Positions 1-7,141 of a stretch of 37,466 bases of DNA are shown in pieces. The notes below the pieces were generated by a model. That model ran no database searches and was not told where the DNA came from. It saw nothing but the letters and a program-made list of their open reading frames with translations. Location: assembly GCA_002457155.1 (NCBI GenBank), contig NTJS01000014.1, forward strand, positions 1 through 37,466, read 5' to 3'. Made by a program: the position numbers and the translations under genes. Source of the stretch: Marine Group II euryarchaeote MED-G35. Its GTDB lineage: Archaea > Thermoplasmatota > Poseidoniia > Poseidoniales > Thalassarchaeaceae. Positions within the stretch are counted from its first letter, which is position 1. Each line of letters begins with the position of its first letter.

Positions 1-329
1 ACCAGGAGAAGTCGTACATGTCAGCTCATGACTGTGTGAAGTCTATGCTTCACGTGATTGGCCTAGGTGATGAGGGGCCGGCCCTAAACAACCTGGGGAC
101 CGGAGACACTTGCTCTGTTTCCAGGATTGCCGAGATAGTGATTGAGGAAAGTGGTCTCGAAGGCGTTTCGATAGATTATACCGGGGGAAGGAGGGGCTGG
201 GCAGGAGATGTCCCCAAGACATACCTGGATGTGACCAAATTGCTTGCGACTGGTTTCGAGCCTACTGCCATGTCAGAGCAAGCAGTGAGGGATACTGCTC
301 GAGTTCTAATTTCCGAGATTGGCCTGTGA
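1..329 (+). CDS. NAD-dependent epimerase/dehydratase family protein, C-terminal part (5' end outside window)
   Basis: The open frame is already running at the left edge (codons from base 3 read QEKSY before the track's first Met), so only the last ~108 residues are present. The stretch EKSYMSAHDCVKSML matches the region of extended short-chain dehydrogenase/reductase sugar epimerases that precedes the C-terminal substrate-binding lobe. The following LNNLGTGDTCSVSRIAEIV is the usual 'N-(I/L)-G-x-G' plus helix seen in UDP-glucose 4-epimerase-like enzymes. The family interconverts or dehydrates nucleotide sugars using bound NAD(P) in the cytoplasm. The Rossmann domain and the YxxxK catalytic pair lie upstream and cannot be checked, so the exact substrate cannot be given. 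The frame closes with TGA at 327-329. Confidence 0.8.
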   Translation, partial: QEKSYMSAHDCVKSMLHVIGLGDEGPALNNLGTGDTCSVSRIAEIVIEESGLEGVSIDYTGGRRGWAGDVPKTYLDVTKLLATGFEPTAMSEQAVRDTARVLISEIGL

Positions 330-406
330 CTCAACATATGGCAAAGGCCCATGCTAGGACCCCATCCATCGTTCGGATTCATAACTGTCCGTCCGAGGGT
401 GGGCGC

Positions 407-1144
407 ATGAGTAAGCGCTGGTACCAGGAGAACAAGCGTGATCCATGGAGGAGGGATGCTAAGTCCAAGGGCTATAGAGCCCGTTCGGCGTACAAACTCA
501 AGCAAATCCAGGAAAAGTTCGGCATACTCAGGAAAGGTGACGCAGTTCTCGACATCGGGTGCCACCCGGGAGGATGGATCCAAGTAGCGATCGAAGAGGT
601 TGGGGAAAGCGGGGCAGTGATCGGGGTCGACCTGCTGGCTACCTCTCCGATAGAAGGTGCAACAATTTTGGTCGGGGACATCACAGATGAGGCTACGATC
701 GAAGAAATTGTTGGCCTCTTGGGGAATCGGAAACTGAATGCGGTAATCAGTGACATATCGCCTAGACTCACTGGCAGGTACGACACCGACCAGGCAATCT
801 CATTGGAACTCTCAACCATGGCACTGGATGTCGCCGCAGAGCTACTTACCCCCGGCGGGTGCTTCGTAACCAAGGTCTTCCAGGGAGCAGGCATCGAGGG
901 ACTAATTGATGCTGCAAAACTCCGTTTCTCCTCCGTCGGCAGGTATTCCCCTACAGCAAGCAGAACCGCTTCCTCTGAGACTTACTTGATTTGCCAGAGA
1001 ATGCTCCAAAGGCCGAAGAAAGAGGGTACTGCCATGGAGCATCTGCAGAGTCACCTGGCCTCAATCGGAATCGTAGTCGATGAAGACGATGAGAAGAGCC
1101 TGGACACAAAGGTCGGTTTCAGAAAGATCCCGAAGCGAGAGTAG
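407..1144 (+). CDS. rlmE: 23S rRNA 2'-O-ribose (uridine) methyltransferase, RlmE/FtsJ family
   Basis: SAM-dependent methyltransferase of the FtsJ/RrmJ family, which 2'-O-methylates a uridine of the large-subunit rRNA A-loop during ribosome maturation. I start it at ATG 407 (245 aa), not the track's GTG 326: from 407 the protein opens MSKRWYQENKRD, as archaeal family members do, and a GAGGGTGGG stretch precedes it. The K-D-K-E catalytic tetrad is present as K30 (SAYKL), D116 (ISDISP), K156 (VTKVFQG) and E191 (SSETY). The SAM-binding motif is VLDIGCHPGGW, residues 48-57. About 45 residues follow the last catalytic residue; no TRAM domain is recognisable there. The gene ends directly against the convergent cupin gene with no intergenic base. 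Confidence 0.93.
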   Translation: MSKRWYQENKRDPWRRDAKSKGYRARSAYKLKQIQEKFGILRKGDAVLDIGCHPGGWIQVAIEEVGESGAVIGVDLLATSPIEGATILVGDITDEATIEEIVGLLGNRKLNAVISDISPRLTGRYDTDQAISLELSTMALDVAAELLTPGGCFVTKVFQGAGIEGLIDAAKLRFSSVGRYSPTASRTASSETYLICQRMLQRPKKEGTAMEHLQSHLASIGIVVDEDDEKSLDTKVGFRKIPKRE

Positions 1145-1648
1145 TTACTCCGAATCCCTATCATATGGCACGATGTTCTGCCACTCCGAGGCATCCGATC
1201 TCGATACAATCGCATGGACCCAATCATCTTCTGAGCAATTGAATACCTCATGTGGAAGTCCTGGCTCAATGTAGAACATGTCACCAGCATTGTGGACAAC
1301 GGACTTCCGGCACCCCTTGCCATACTCGTGCCTTACGCTACCCTTGAGGAGATAGACCATCACGTCAAAACCAACGTGGATGTGTGCCTTCGCTATTCCA
1401 CCGGGAGGGATGTAAGCCCTATTCATCGACAGTCCTGTGGATGGGGTATTCTTGCCGGATAGACCCGCGCCGTACTCTATGTTGTTCCAGCCTCGGACCT
1501 TCTCCACTTCTCTCAGACTCCAAATGCCACCCTCGTCCGTTACAAAATCGGAAAGATCTGATTGGGCACCGGAGAGATTCAATTCCTCTTCGACCATGGA
1601 CATCTTGACTGGGTATATCTTTTCAAATTTCAGCATAATTATGGCCAT
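1145..1648 (-). CDS. Single-domain cupin protein
   Basis: A 167-aa protein with one conserved cupin barrel. Motif 1 is seen as PPGGIAKAHIHVGFDVMVYLLKG (HxH metal ligands) and motif 2 as GDMFYIEPGLPHEVFN (the third histidine). The usual motif-1 glutamate is replaced, with Asp the nearest acidic residue. I place the start at ATG 1648 (MAIIMLKFEK): the track's 88-residue upstream extension is Arg/Pro-rich, low in similarity to anything, and runs antisense through the zinc-ribbon gene. Small cupins of this kind include sugar isomerases, dioxygenases and ligand-binding regulators, so a specific reaction cannot be assigned. A CTTTTACT box about 26 nt upstream fits a leaderless transcript divergent from the zinc-ribbon/EF1B operon. 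Confidence 0.8.
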   Translation of the reverse strand: MAIIMLKFEKIYPVKMSMVEEELNLSGAQSDLSDFVTDEGGIWSLREVEKVRGWNNIEYGAGLSGKNTPSTGLSMNRAYIPPGGIAKAHIHVGFDVMVYLLKGSVRHEYGKGCRKSVVHNAGDMFYIEPGLPHEVFNCSEDDWVHAIVSRSDASEWQNIVPYDRDSE

Positions 1649-1717
1649 TCGACCATGTGGTGGAAGAGTAAAAGCACAATCAACGCTAAAAAGGGACCCT
1701 AGTACGCCAGCAAGTCG
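1649..1717. promoter_or_regulatory. Divergent promoter between the cupin and zinc-ribbon/EF1B genes
   Basis: This 69-bp divergent spacer holds a TATA-like box in each direction. On + it is CTAAAAAGGG at 1686-1695, ending 23 nt before ATG 1718. On - it is CTTTTACT, about 26 nt before ATG 1648. No Shine-Dalgarno sequence precedes either start, so both transcripts are inferred to be leaderless or nearly so. Confidence 0.45.
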
Positions 1718-1894
1718 ATGGCCGGAGCAAGTGGAAGGGCAACTGTCTGTGCGTCCTCGGGGACGCCACTGGTGGAAAGCGAGAGCACCTCTTTCCCGTG
1801 CCCGGGTTGTTCTGCCCCTCTGGGCAGGAGCCAACGGTGCCGAGTTCAGTCCGTGAAATACATCTGCCCCAAGTGCAGGTTCGAGGGACCCTGA
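1718..1894 (+). CDS. Small zinc-ribbon RNA-binding protein (COG2888/HVO_2753-like), absent from the ORF track
   Basis: A 58-aa frame too short for the supplied track. It reads MAGASGRATVC..., then FPCPGC, then SQRCRVQS, and ends KYICPKCRFEGP. This is the layout of the archaeal zinc-ribbon family COG2888 (HVO_2753 type), found throughout euryarchaea directly before EF-1beta and linked to translation. The FPCPxC and YxCPxCxFEGP blocks are diagnostic. The family normally has four CxxC knuckles. Here knuckles two (C28/C31) and four (C50/C53) are intact, whereas knuckle one is C11-S14 and knuckle three is S38-C41, so one of two zinc sites looks degenerate. The stop TGA at 1892-1894 touches the Shine-Dalgarno of the next gene (GAGGTGA), indicating translational coupling with aEF1B. 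Confidence 0.88.
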   Translation: MAGASGRATVCASSGTPLVESESTSFPCPGCSAPLGRSQRCRVQSVKYICPKCRFEGP

Positions 1895-1903
1895 GGTGAA
1901 AAA

Positions 1904-2170
1904 ATGGGACATGTCGTTGTGAAATACAAGGTAACACTAGACCAGCCAGAAGGTGGCAGTCCAAACTACGAAGGAATTGCGAAGATGATCTCTGATCTCA
2001 AAGAGGTCCAGGAGGTGGAGGTCAAGCCCCTGGCTTTCGGGATGATGTACATCGAGGTCCAAGCAGTCCTAGGAGAGGGAGAAGGGATAGTAGATGGTTT
2101 TGAGGACGAGGTAAGGGCAGTTGACGAGCTTGTTGGCCAAATAGAGGCCTTGGAGATGGGTCGACTCTGA
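1904..2170 (+). CDS. Elongation factor 1-beta (aEF1B), EF-1A nucleotide exchange factor
   Basis: An 88-aa protein, the usual length for archaeal EF-1beta. The family promotes GDP/GTP exchange on EF-1A so that aminoacyl-tRNA delivery can continue. Family features visible are the acidic ferredoxin-like fold opening (MGHVVVKYKVTLDQPEG), the central KEVQEVEVKPLAFGMMYIEV strand pair, and the C-terminal DEVRAVDELVGQIEALEMGRL helix. ATG 1904 follows GAGGTGA with good spacing, one of the clearest Shine-Dalgarno sequences in the window, as expected for the second gene of an operon. It sits 9 nt after the zinc-ribbon stop and abuts the convergent truD stop exactly. Confidence 0.95.
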   Translation: MGHVVVKYKVTLDQPEGGSPNYEGIAKMISDLKEVQEVEVKPLAFGMMYIEVQAVLGEGEGIVDGFEDEVRAVDELVGQIEALEMGRL

Positions 2171-3535
2171 TCAGTAATGATCTAGAGGTGAGCGCATTAT
2201 CTCCCGCATCATGACTGTTGCATAGGCCCCGGCCGGCAGAGTGAACCTCAGACGTAGGGATGATCCCTCGGGATGCCATCGATCGCCTTCCTTGGGGCCT
2301 CCTTCCCACCTCTGGGAAAGTACGTCCGCCTCTGGGGCTTGCTCGACGCTGATGTCCCTGAATGGGACGGATAGTGCCCTCCTTGTCCCAGAAGTGGTGA
2401 GTCTCGGAATCTTCTTCACGACCCAATCCACCCCTTCCAAACCTGCTTGGCGGATACCCTCAACCTCAATCTTGCCCGGTCCCGCTTCCGCGAGGGGGGA
2501 GTCGCGTCCTGGAAGAGTCCCTGTCACCACTAACCTTCCGAGTTTGCAGTTCCGACGACAACGCTCGAGGTTTGTTGGGCTTACATGGGCCATCTTACCA
2601 ACGTCGATCCTTCCGTTGGACAAGAGTGGGGCTACAAGATCGCCATCCTCTGGCTCAATCAGGGAAATTCCGGAGCCGATTCTCTCCGAGAGGGAGTGAT
2701 TGAACGCTAATGACTGGGTCGAATGGACCATCAATAGTTGGAGTGAGTTCGGAAGGGTCTTGAATGCCCCAACGTAATCACCCGGCTTCTTGACCAGATG
2801 CTTCAACATTGCAGACTCATAACCCAGTCTCTCAGGTGCCAACTCCAGGGACTTCTGCGGGTCCCCATCCTCCCTCCATGATGCTCTGAACGCATCTGCC
2901 TCTTCCCCCTCTCTAGATCCTGCCATTCCAACGTAAAGATCGACTGCTCGCTCAAAGTCACCCTCTATTACGGCGGCACCGACCTGTGGCGTAACCGGCC
3001 TCGTAGAACCGAACCTCTGAGGTCCAATCCAATTGGGGAATGCATCGGAACCCATGGACCTGGAAAGTCCATCTCTGATGTCGTGGACCCTGCTCATCGC
3101 CTCTTTGGCATCTATTGGATTGCCTGATTTATCGCAACACCCCCTAACAGTGATGGTGAATCTGTTCCCATCATGATCGCCCATGGCAACCTTCTGGTGA
3201 GTCCTGCCAATTACCTCTATTGTGCTGTCTGGGATTTCAACTGATTCGACCTTTCTTCTTGGAGCGTCGATCACTAGAATCTGCGTAGTTATGGCTCGTT
3301 TGTCCTTCAATCCAGAGCTGAAGATCCTGTTCTTGTTTATCCCACAGGCCCTAGCAAGCCTCCTGAGGTACCGATTTGTCTCCCAATTTGTCATTGTGAC
3401 CCTGGCTACAGTGAATCGGCCCTTGTCATCGAGAGCAGGGACCTTGGATGACTCCTCGACTCGGAAGTCCTCTACCCTGGTCTTCAGGAGCCCCCCGATC
3501 CCCTCTGCAGGAACCATCCACGTAGAGAGTCCCAA
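2171..3535 (-). CDS. truD: tRNA pseudouridine synthase D (TruD)
   Basis: Converts uridine to pseudouridine in tRNA (U13 in the characterised family members). The track version is 454 aa. The catalytic block SGLKDKRAITTQ carries the nucleophilic Asp (D78 in this numbering), and NWIGPQRFGSTRP is the conserved family signature; the TruD-specific insertion domain lies between that signature and the C-terminal third. The listed start is TTG, but the true start is probably upstream: the frame stays open to 3574. A GGGGGTGAT element, a near-perfect Shine-Dalgarno, ends at about 3567. The upstream residues SEIEDYLG align with the usual archaeal N-terminus that precedes GIGG. The first suitable codon after the Shine-Dalgarno is CTG at 3562. 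It follows rpo11 in an apparent two-gene operon. Confidence 0.93.
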   Translation of the reverse strand: MGLSTWMVPAEGIGGLLKTRVEDFRVEESSKVPALDDKGRFTVARVTMTNWETNRYLRRLARACGINKNRIFSSGLKDKRAITTQILVIDAPRRKVESVEIPDSTIEVIGRTHQKVAMGDHDGNRFTITVRGCCDKSGNPIDAKEAMSRVHDIRDGLSRSMGSDAFPNWIGPQRFGSTRPVTPQVGAAVIEGDFERAVDLYVGMAGSREGEEADAFRASWREDGDPQKSLELAPERLGYESAMLKHLVKKPGDYVGAFKTLPNSLQLLMVHSTQSLAFNHSLSERIGSGISLIEPEDGDLVAPLLSNGRIDVGKMAHVSPTNLERCRRNCKLGRLVVTGTLPGRDSPLAEAGPGKIEVEGIRQAGLEGVDWVVKKIPRLTTSGTRRALSVPFRDISVEQAPEADVLSQRWEGGPKEGDRWHPEGSSLRLRFTLPAGAYATVMMREIMRSPLDHY

Positions 3536-3562
3536 GTAGTCCTCGATTTCGCTCCCTCTCAG

Positions 3563-3574
3563 GGAATCACCCCC
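3563..3574 (-). promoter_or_regulatory. Strong Shine-Dalgarno for truD pointing to a CTG start
   Basis: Reading the minus strand, the rpo11 stop TGA is followed at once by GGGGGTGAT, one mismatch from GGAGGTGAT. Four to five bases later comes an in-frame CTG (3562-3560). No ATG, GTG or TTG occurs in frame until TTG 3535, about 30 nt further on and too far for this site. Confidence 0.5.
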
Positions 3575-3832
3575 TCAAAGCTTGATGCTGGAGAATTCCT
3601 TTGTGATCTCGGAGCATATATCTTTGAGAATCTTAGTTGCCTTCTTTCCTTTAACCGTGCGAACGTATAGTTCCGGGTCATCGAGGTCCGGGTGGTTCTG
3701 GAAGTAGTTTGCATACTCGACATCATCCCTACCGTTCAGACGAGAGCGGAACAACTGGAGTGCCGTATGATCCCCGTCAATGACTCTGATTCGCAGTTCT
3801 CGACCCTCGTTCTTCAATACTTTGATTGGCAT
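3575..3832 (-). CDS. rpoL: DNA-directed RNA polymerase subunit L (Rpo11/RpoL)
   Basis: An 85-aa archaeal counterpart of eukaryotic Rpb11, which pairs with Rpo3 to form the alpha-like assembly platform of RNA polymerase. Family features are the opening MPIKVLKNEGRELRIRV strand, the DHTALQLFRSRL helix and the NHPDLDDPELYVRT segment. I start at ATG 3832 rather than the track's 3895: the extra 21 residues are unlike any Rpo11 N-terminus, and a TCAAAAGGG box sits 25 nt upstream of ATG 3832, as expected for a leaderless start. The next gene, truD, begins within about 15 nt of its stop, so the two are probably cotranscribed. Confidence 0.92.
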   Translation of the reverse strand: MPIKVLKNEGRELRIRVIDGDHTALQLFRSRLNGRDDVEYANYFQNHPDLDDPELYVRTVKGKKATKILKDICSEITKEFSSIKL

Positions 3833-3940
3833 AGGACGGACGCTCGACTGGAGTGACCCTTTTGAGTCCTTGCATGCCAAAGCCGAGCGAAACACATCAC
3901 AAACTTCCCCTAAGTTTTACACCGGGAGGTTTTGGGGGCG
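3833..3940. promoter_or_regulatory. Divergent promoter region between rpo11 and the RND transporter
   Basis: On the minus strand TCAAAAGGG (3865-3857) lies 25 nt before the rpo11 ATG. On the plus strand GGGAGGT (3924-3930) is a clear Shine-Dalgarno for ATG 3941, and A-rich stretches upstream (around 3899-3912) could serve as its TATA element. The transporter is therefore likely to have a real 5' leader, unlike most monocistronic genes here. Confidence 0.4.
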
Positions 3941-6502
3941 ATGATGTCAGGCATGGACGCCATGACAAAACGCGTGGCTGAATCATTCGAGAGGATGTCT
4001 TTGCCAATCCTACTGGTGAGTCTGCTATTGACTGGTTTTCTAGCATATTTCCTAGTAGGGAGCCTTGCTTTCACGACTGACCTCTCTTCGTTCGCCCCTG
4101 AGACAGATGCCGATGAGGCCCAGGAAAGGATAGAGGAGGCTGTGGGGGCATCCCCGCATCTGGTTTACATCAATGTCAGACCTGCAGCGAGCGAGGACCA
4201 AGTCGCCAACGTTCTAGAAATGAAGGCCCTACAACAATTGGCCGATGATCATGATATGATTCAATCATATTCCGATGAGAACGGCTTTTTCATAGACTCC
4301 CAGATAAATGCCGCCGAAGTACTTGAGAGGTTCTTGGAACAACGTAATCACACGGGGAATCTCTCCGAATTCAATGACTGGAAGGAGATGCTAGACGCAG
4401 TTCTAGGGGACGAGGAGTGTGGCGATGCGATTGGGAGTGACGAGCGGTCGATTGCGACTGCTGCCTTCGCCTCATCTGCCTTGCTCCACAAAGATCTGGA
4501 TTACTCCCCAGTTTGCGATTGGCTGGAGAGCGGCGAGGGGAATCCCACCCCGACTGCTAGCAGCACATTATGGCTCATAGAAATTAGCGGGGGAATAGAG
4601 AGCGATGACCGGCAGAGGCATGCAAACCAGATCAGGGCGATGCTGAGCGAGGAGTCCATCCTTGAGTATGGAGTGATCTCTGACGATCTGATCAGCAACG
4701 ACATCAACGAATCGACCCTCGACAACCTAGTTTGGCTAATTCTCCTCGCGGTGATTGTCGTGGTCTTGCTGCTCGCACTCACATTTCGTTCGGCAACGAT
4801 GGTTGTTGCCCCCCTTGTCGCACTACTGGCATCTCTTGTCTGGACCTATGGGGCGATTTCTCTGATGGGGATGCGTTTCTCCATCCTGGAGATTGCGGTA
4901 GCTCCGGTAGTACTTGGACTTGGGATAGATTACTCAATCCACCTTCAGAGAGCGTACGAACGGGCGAAGGAAGACTCTAGCAGCTCGGCTGAGGCATGGG
5001 CGAAGGCCTTGATGGAGCTAAGGGTCGCCCTATCACTGGCGGTGATTACCACAGTCTTCGCCTTCCTGGCCAATTCGCTATCCCCCCTCCCTCCCCTCCG
5101 GACATTCGGGGCCACATTGGCGCTGGGGGTCATCTGTGCTTTCCTGGCAAGCACGGTAACCGTGGGTGCGATGCACGTTTTCGTCGAGAGGACGATGGGG
5201 GCTACTCGGGGCAGGGGGCTTGAATTGGGGAATTTGGCCGAGAGGGCTGCCGATTTCCAGAGGGGGAACGCCCCCTTGGTCCTCCTGTCCGTGGCGATAA
5301 TCACCGCAGGGTCTGTAGTGGTCGCAATGCAGGGCCTAGACACTAGTTTCGAGTTGACAGACTTCCTATCTGAGGACGAGATGGAGATTATGGAGATCAG
5401 AGAAGATCTGTACCAATCCTACGAAGTTAACGCCCTGAAGTCTGTCTACATTCTTGTTGAGCCTGGGGAGGGAGAGGGGTCATTCGACAGCGAGGAAGTC
5501 CTAATCGAGGCACTGGGTGACTTGGAGGACGCTCTCGCCAGGATGGAGGGGACGGTTGTAACCGAGGCACCGGGGACGAGCAACGAATGGGCCTCTTACG
5601 ACAGCATTTACAGGATTGTGGCCGATGCCATAGAGCAGGATCCTGGATTCGGGTCAGAGCACAACCTGGAGGTGTTCGGAGAGGACCTAGCGCCAAGGGA
5701 TAGCTTCGTCGAGGGTGATCTCGCGTCCGCCCTCTCCTCCCTCCTATCGAATGACACGGTAGGCGACCAACTCAGAGGCACAACCTGGTCAGAGAGAACA
5801 GGGGAGCACGTTGGTTTGACCGAAGACGGGTCCGCGATAAGGTTCCTCAGAATAAGGGTCGACGTAGAGGCCCAGAGCAGTGCAATGGTCGAGCAGATCT
5901 CAATTGACATGAAGGGGGAGTCTTTCATAGTCTCGTCCGATACTGGAGGCAGGGCATATGCCGTCGGAGACCTGATGACGCTGTCCAACCTCCTTTCCGG
6001 ACTGATTTCATCCATCATCAGTTCGACAGCAATCAGCCTAACCGTGTCACTACTGGTGTTGGCGACGCTCACCAGGAGGGTCGGTCAATCCCTGTTAGTC
6101 ATCCTCCCAGTAGGGCTTGCCGGTTCGTGGGTGGTAGGTTCGATGGCAGTACTGGGGATAAACTGGAACGTCCTAACGATAATGATCACAGCACTAACCA
6201 TTGGGCTCGGTATTGACTACTCCATCCACGTGTGGAGGCGGTTCGAGTCGAATAGGGCATCGGGGATGGCGATCTGGCCTGCGATGAAGGACATGTACGC
6301 GAATACTGGGTCCGCGCTCCTCATGTCCGCAGGGACTACTATCTGCGGCTTCATGGTCCTCCTCCTGTCCCCAATTCCTGTGATAAGGGACTTTGGCGTG
6401 GTTAGCTCAATTTCTGTGGCTTTCTCCCTTATACTCGCCCTCCTGGTCCTCCCAGGGCTGCTAGCAGCTGAGGTCAGGACTAATGGGGACGGATCTAACT
6501 AG
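3941..6502 (+). CDS. RND-superfamily exporter, MMPL/HAE3 type (COG1033)
   Basis: An 853-aa integral membrane protein built as two homologous halves. Each half has an N-terminal membrane helix (residues ~23-45 in the first), a large soluble loop, then a cluster of membrane segments. The cluster carries the duplicated family signature GLGIDYSIH (near residues 326 and 757), which contains the membrane-buried Asp used in proton relay. Length and duplication fit archaeal HAE3 exporters, which resemble the MmpL and hopanoid-transporter families and are thought to move lipids or hydrophobic molecules. The substrate is unknown. I start at ATG 3941, 11 nt after GGGAGGT; the track's TTG 3932 is too close to that site. 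The stop codon TAG overlaps the stop of the convergent DUF2240 gene within CTAG. Confidence 0.9.
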   Translation: MMSGMDAMTKRVAESFERMSLPILLVSLLLTGFLAYFLVGSLAFTTDLSSFAPETDADEAQERIEEAVGASPHLVYINVRPAASEDQVANVLEMKALQQLADDHDMIQSYSDENGFFIDSQINAAEVLERFLEQRNHTGNLSEFNDWKEMLDAVLGDEECGDAIGSDERSIATAAFASSALLHKDLDYSPVCDWLESGEGNPTPTASSTLWLIEISGGIESDDRQRHANQIRAMLSEESILEYGVISDDLISNDINESTLDNLVWLILLAVIVVVLLLALTFRSATMVVAPLVALLASLVWTYGAISLMGMRFSILEIAVAPVVLGLGIDYSIHLQRAYERAKEDSSSSAEAWAKALMELRVALSLAVITTVFAFLANSLSPLPPLRTFGATLALGVICAFLASTVTVGAMHVFVERTMGATRGRGLELGNLAERAADFQRGNAPLVLLSVAIITAGSVVVAMQGLDTSFELTDFLSEDEMEIMEIREDLYQSYEVNALKSVYILVEPGEGEGSFDSEEVLIEALGDLEDALARMEGTVVTEAPGTSNEWASYDSIYRIVADAIEQDPGFGSEHNLEVFGEDLAPRDSFVEGDLASALSSLLSNDTVGDQLRGTTWSERTGEHVGLTEDGSAIRFLRIRVDVEAQSSAMVEQISIDMKGESFIVSSDTGGRAYAVGDLMTLSNLLSGLISSIISSTAISLTVSLLVLATLTRRVGQSLLVILPVGLAGSWVVGSMAVLGINWNVLTIMITALTIGLGIDYSIHVWRRFESNRASGMAIWPAMKDMYANTGSALLMSAGTTICGFMVLLLSPIPVIRDFGVVSSISVAFSLILALLVLPGLLAAEVRTNGDGSN

Positions 6503-7044
6503 GGAATCTCTACCAGTTGGCCCATCTCGAGATTCTGCTCCCTAGCAAGAAGAAGCAGTGCGACATCTAGTGAAACAGGGCCCAATGCCCTCCTCTTCCT
6601 CTGTGCCCTGCGGATAACCTCCCTCTTCTCCAATCCTGACATCGCGGCTATCCTAGAGGCTAACTTACCCCTCGAATCCTCTTCCGAATCGGGTTGATCA
6701 TCGAGTGCGACAGGGATTGGTTTTTCCGGTGGCCTCACAATCTTCTCGGATGGACGGATGGACGGTTTAGGGATCTCGTCTACTCTGGACAAGAATGGCC
6801 TCCACCCCAGTTCCGGGGAGTGTTCTAATGAAGAGTCGCACGGAGATAGAGAATCAGCCTCACCAACCAGCCATCCAGAAGCATGCAGCCTCTCTACTAG
6901 AGATTGTGCGACTTCGGGGGAGAACCATTGCATCTCCAATGACCACATGCGAGCTAGGTCCCCCAAGCCAATCGGCTCCCCGGACCCTCCGTTGAAAGAA
7001 GAGTGTAATAACTTGGAAATCTCGATTTCTACCTCTGAAGTCAT
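6499..7044 (-). CDS. DUF2240 family protein (COG3373-like)
   Basis: 181 aa. The N-terminal half (EPIGLGDLARMWSLEMQWFSPEVAQSLVERLHASGWL) looks like the winged-helix-like segment of DUF2240, a euryarchaeal family in which the WFSPxxAxxLV pattern is characteristic. The C-terminal half (KLASRIAAMSGLEKREVIRRAQRKRRALGPVSLDVALLLLARE) matches the family's paired helices. They are joined by a Pro/Glu-rich linker (residues ~85-125) that is probably disordered. Function is unknown; a nucleic-acid or protein-binding role is only a guess from the fold. It is convergent with the transporter, overlapping by 4 nt at the stops, and divergent from the HEAT-repeat gene. Confidence 0.72.
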   Translation of the reverse strand: MTSEVEIEISKLLHSSFNGGSGEPIGLGDLARMWSLEMQWFSPEVAQSLVERLHASGWLVGEADSLSPCDSSLEHSPELGWRPFLSRVDEIPKPSIRPSEKIVRPPEKPIPVALDDQPDSEEDSRGKLASRIAAMSGLEKREVIRRAQRKRRALGPVSLDVALLLLAREQNLEMGQLVEIP

Positions 7045-7141
7045 GTTTCAGGCTCTGCTAGGGGCAAACGTGCTTCATGGTTGCCCCGAGCAATGTCGCG
7101 CTTGGTTGAAGTGTGATGCCTCTATCCGCGTGCGGTTTTCT
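7045..7141. promoter_or_regulatory. Divergent promoter between the DUF2240 and HEAT-repeat genes
   Basis: A 97-bp spacer if the HEAT gene starts at ATG 7142. On + a TTGAAGTGTG box (7106-7115) ends 27 nt before that ATG. On - an ATGAAGCACG box lies about 33 nt before ATG 7044. Having a usable box in each direction supports the shorter HEAT-gene start. Confidence 0.4.

Noticed and set aside
1649-1912. N-terminal extension of the cupin ORF and the overlapping minus ORF 1686-1964
   Set aside because: Antisense shadow of the zinc-ribbon gene; the cupin homology begins only after ATG 1648.
6758-7141. N-terminal 128 residues of the track's 530-aa HEAT ORF
   Set aside because: Lies antisense to the DUF2240 gene and its promoter, has non-protein-like composition and no HEAT pattern; ATG 7142 has a promoter box upstream.
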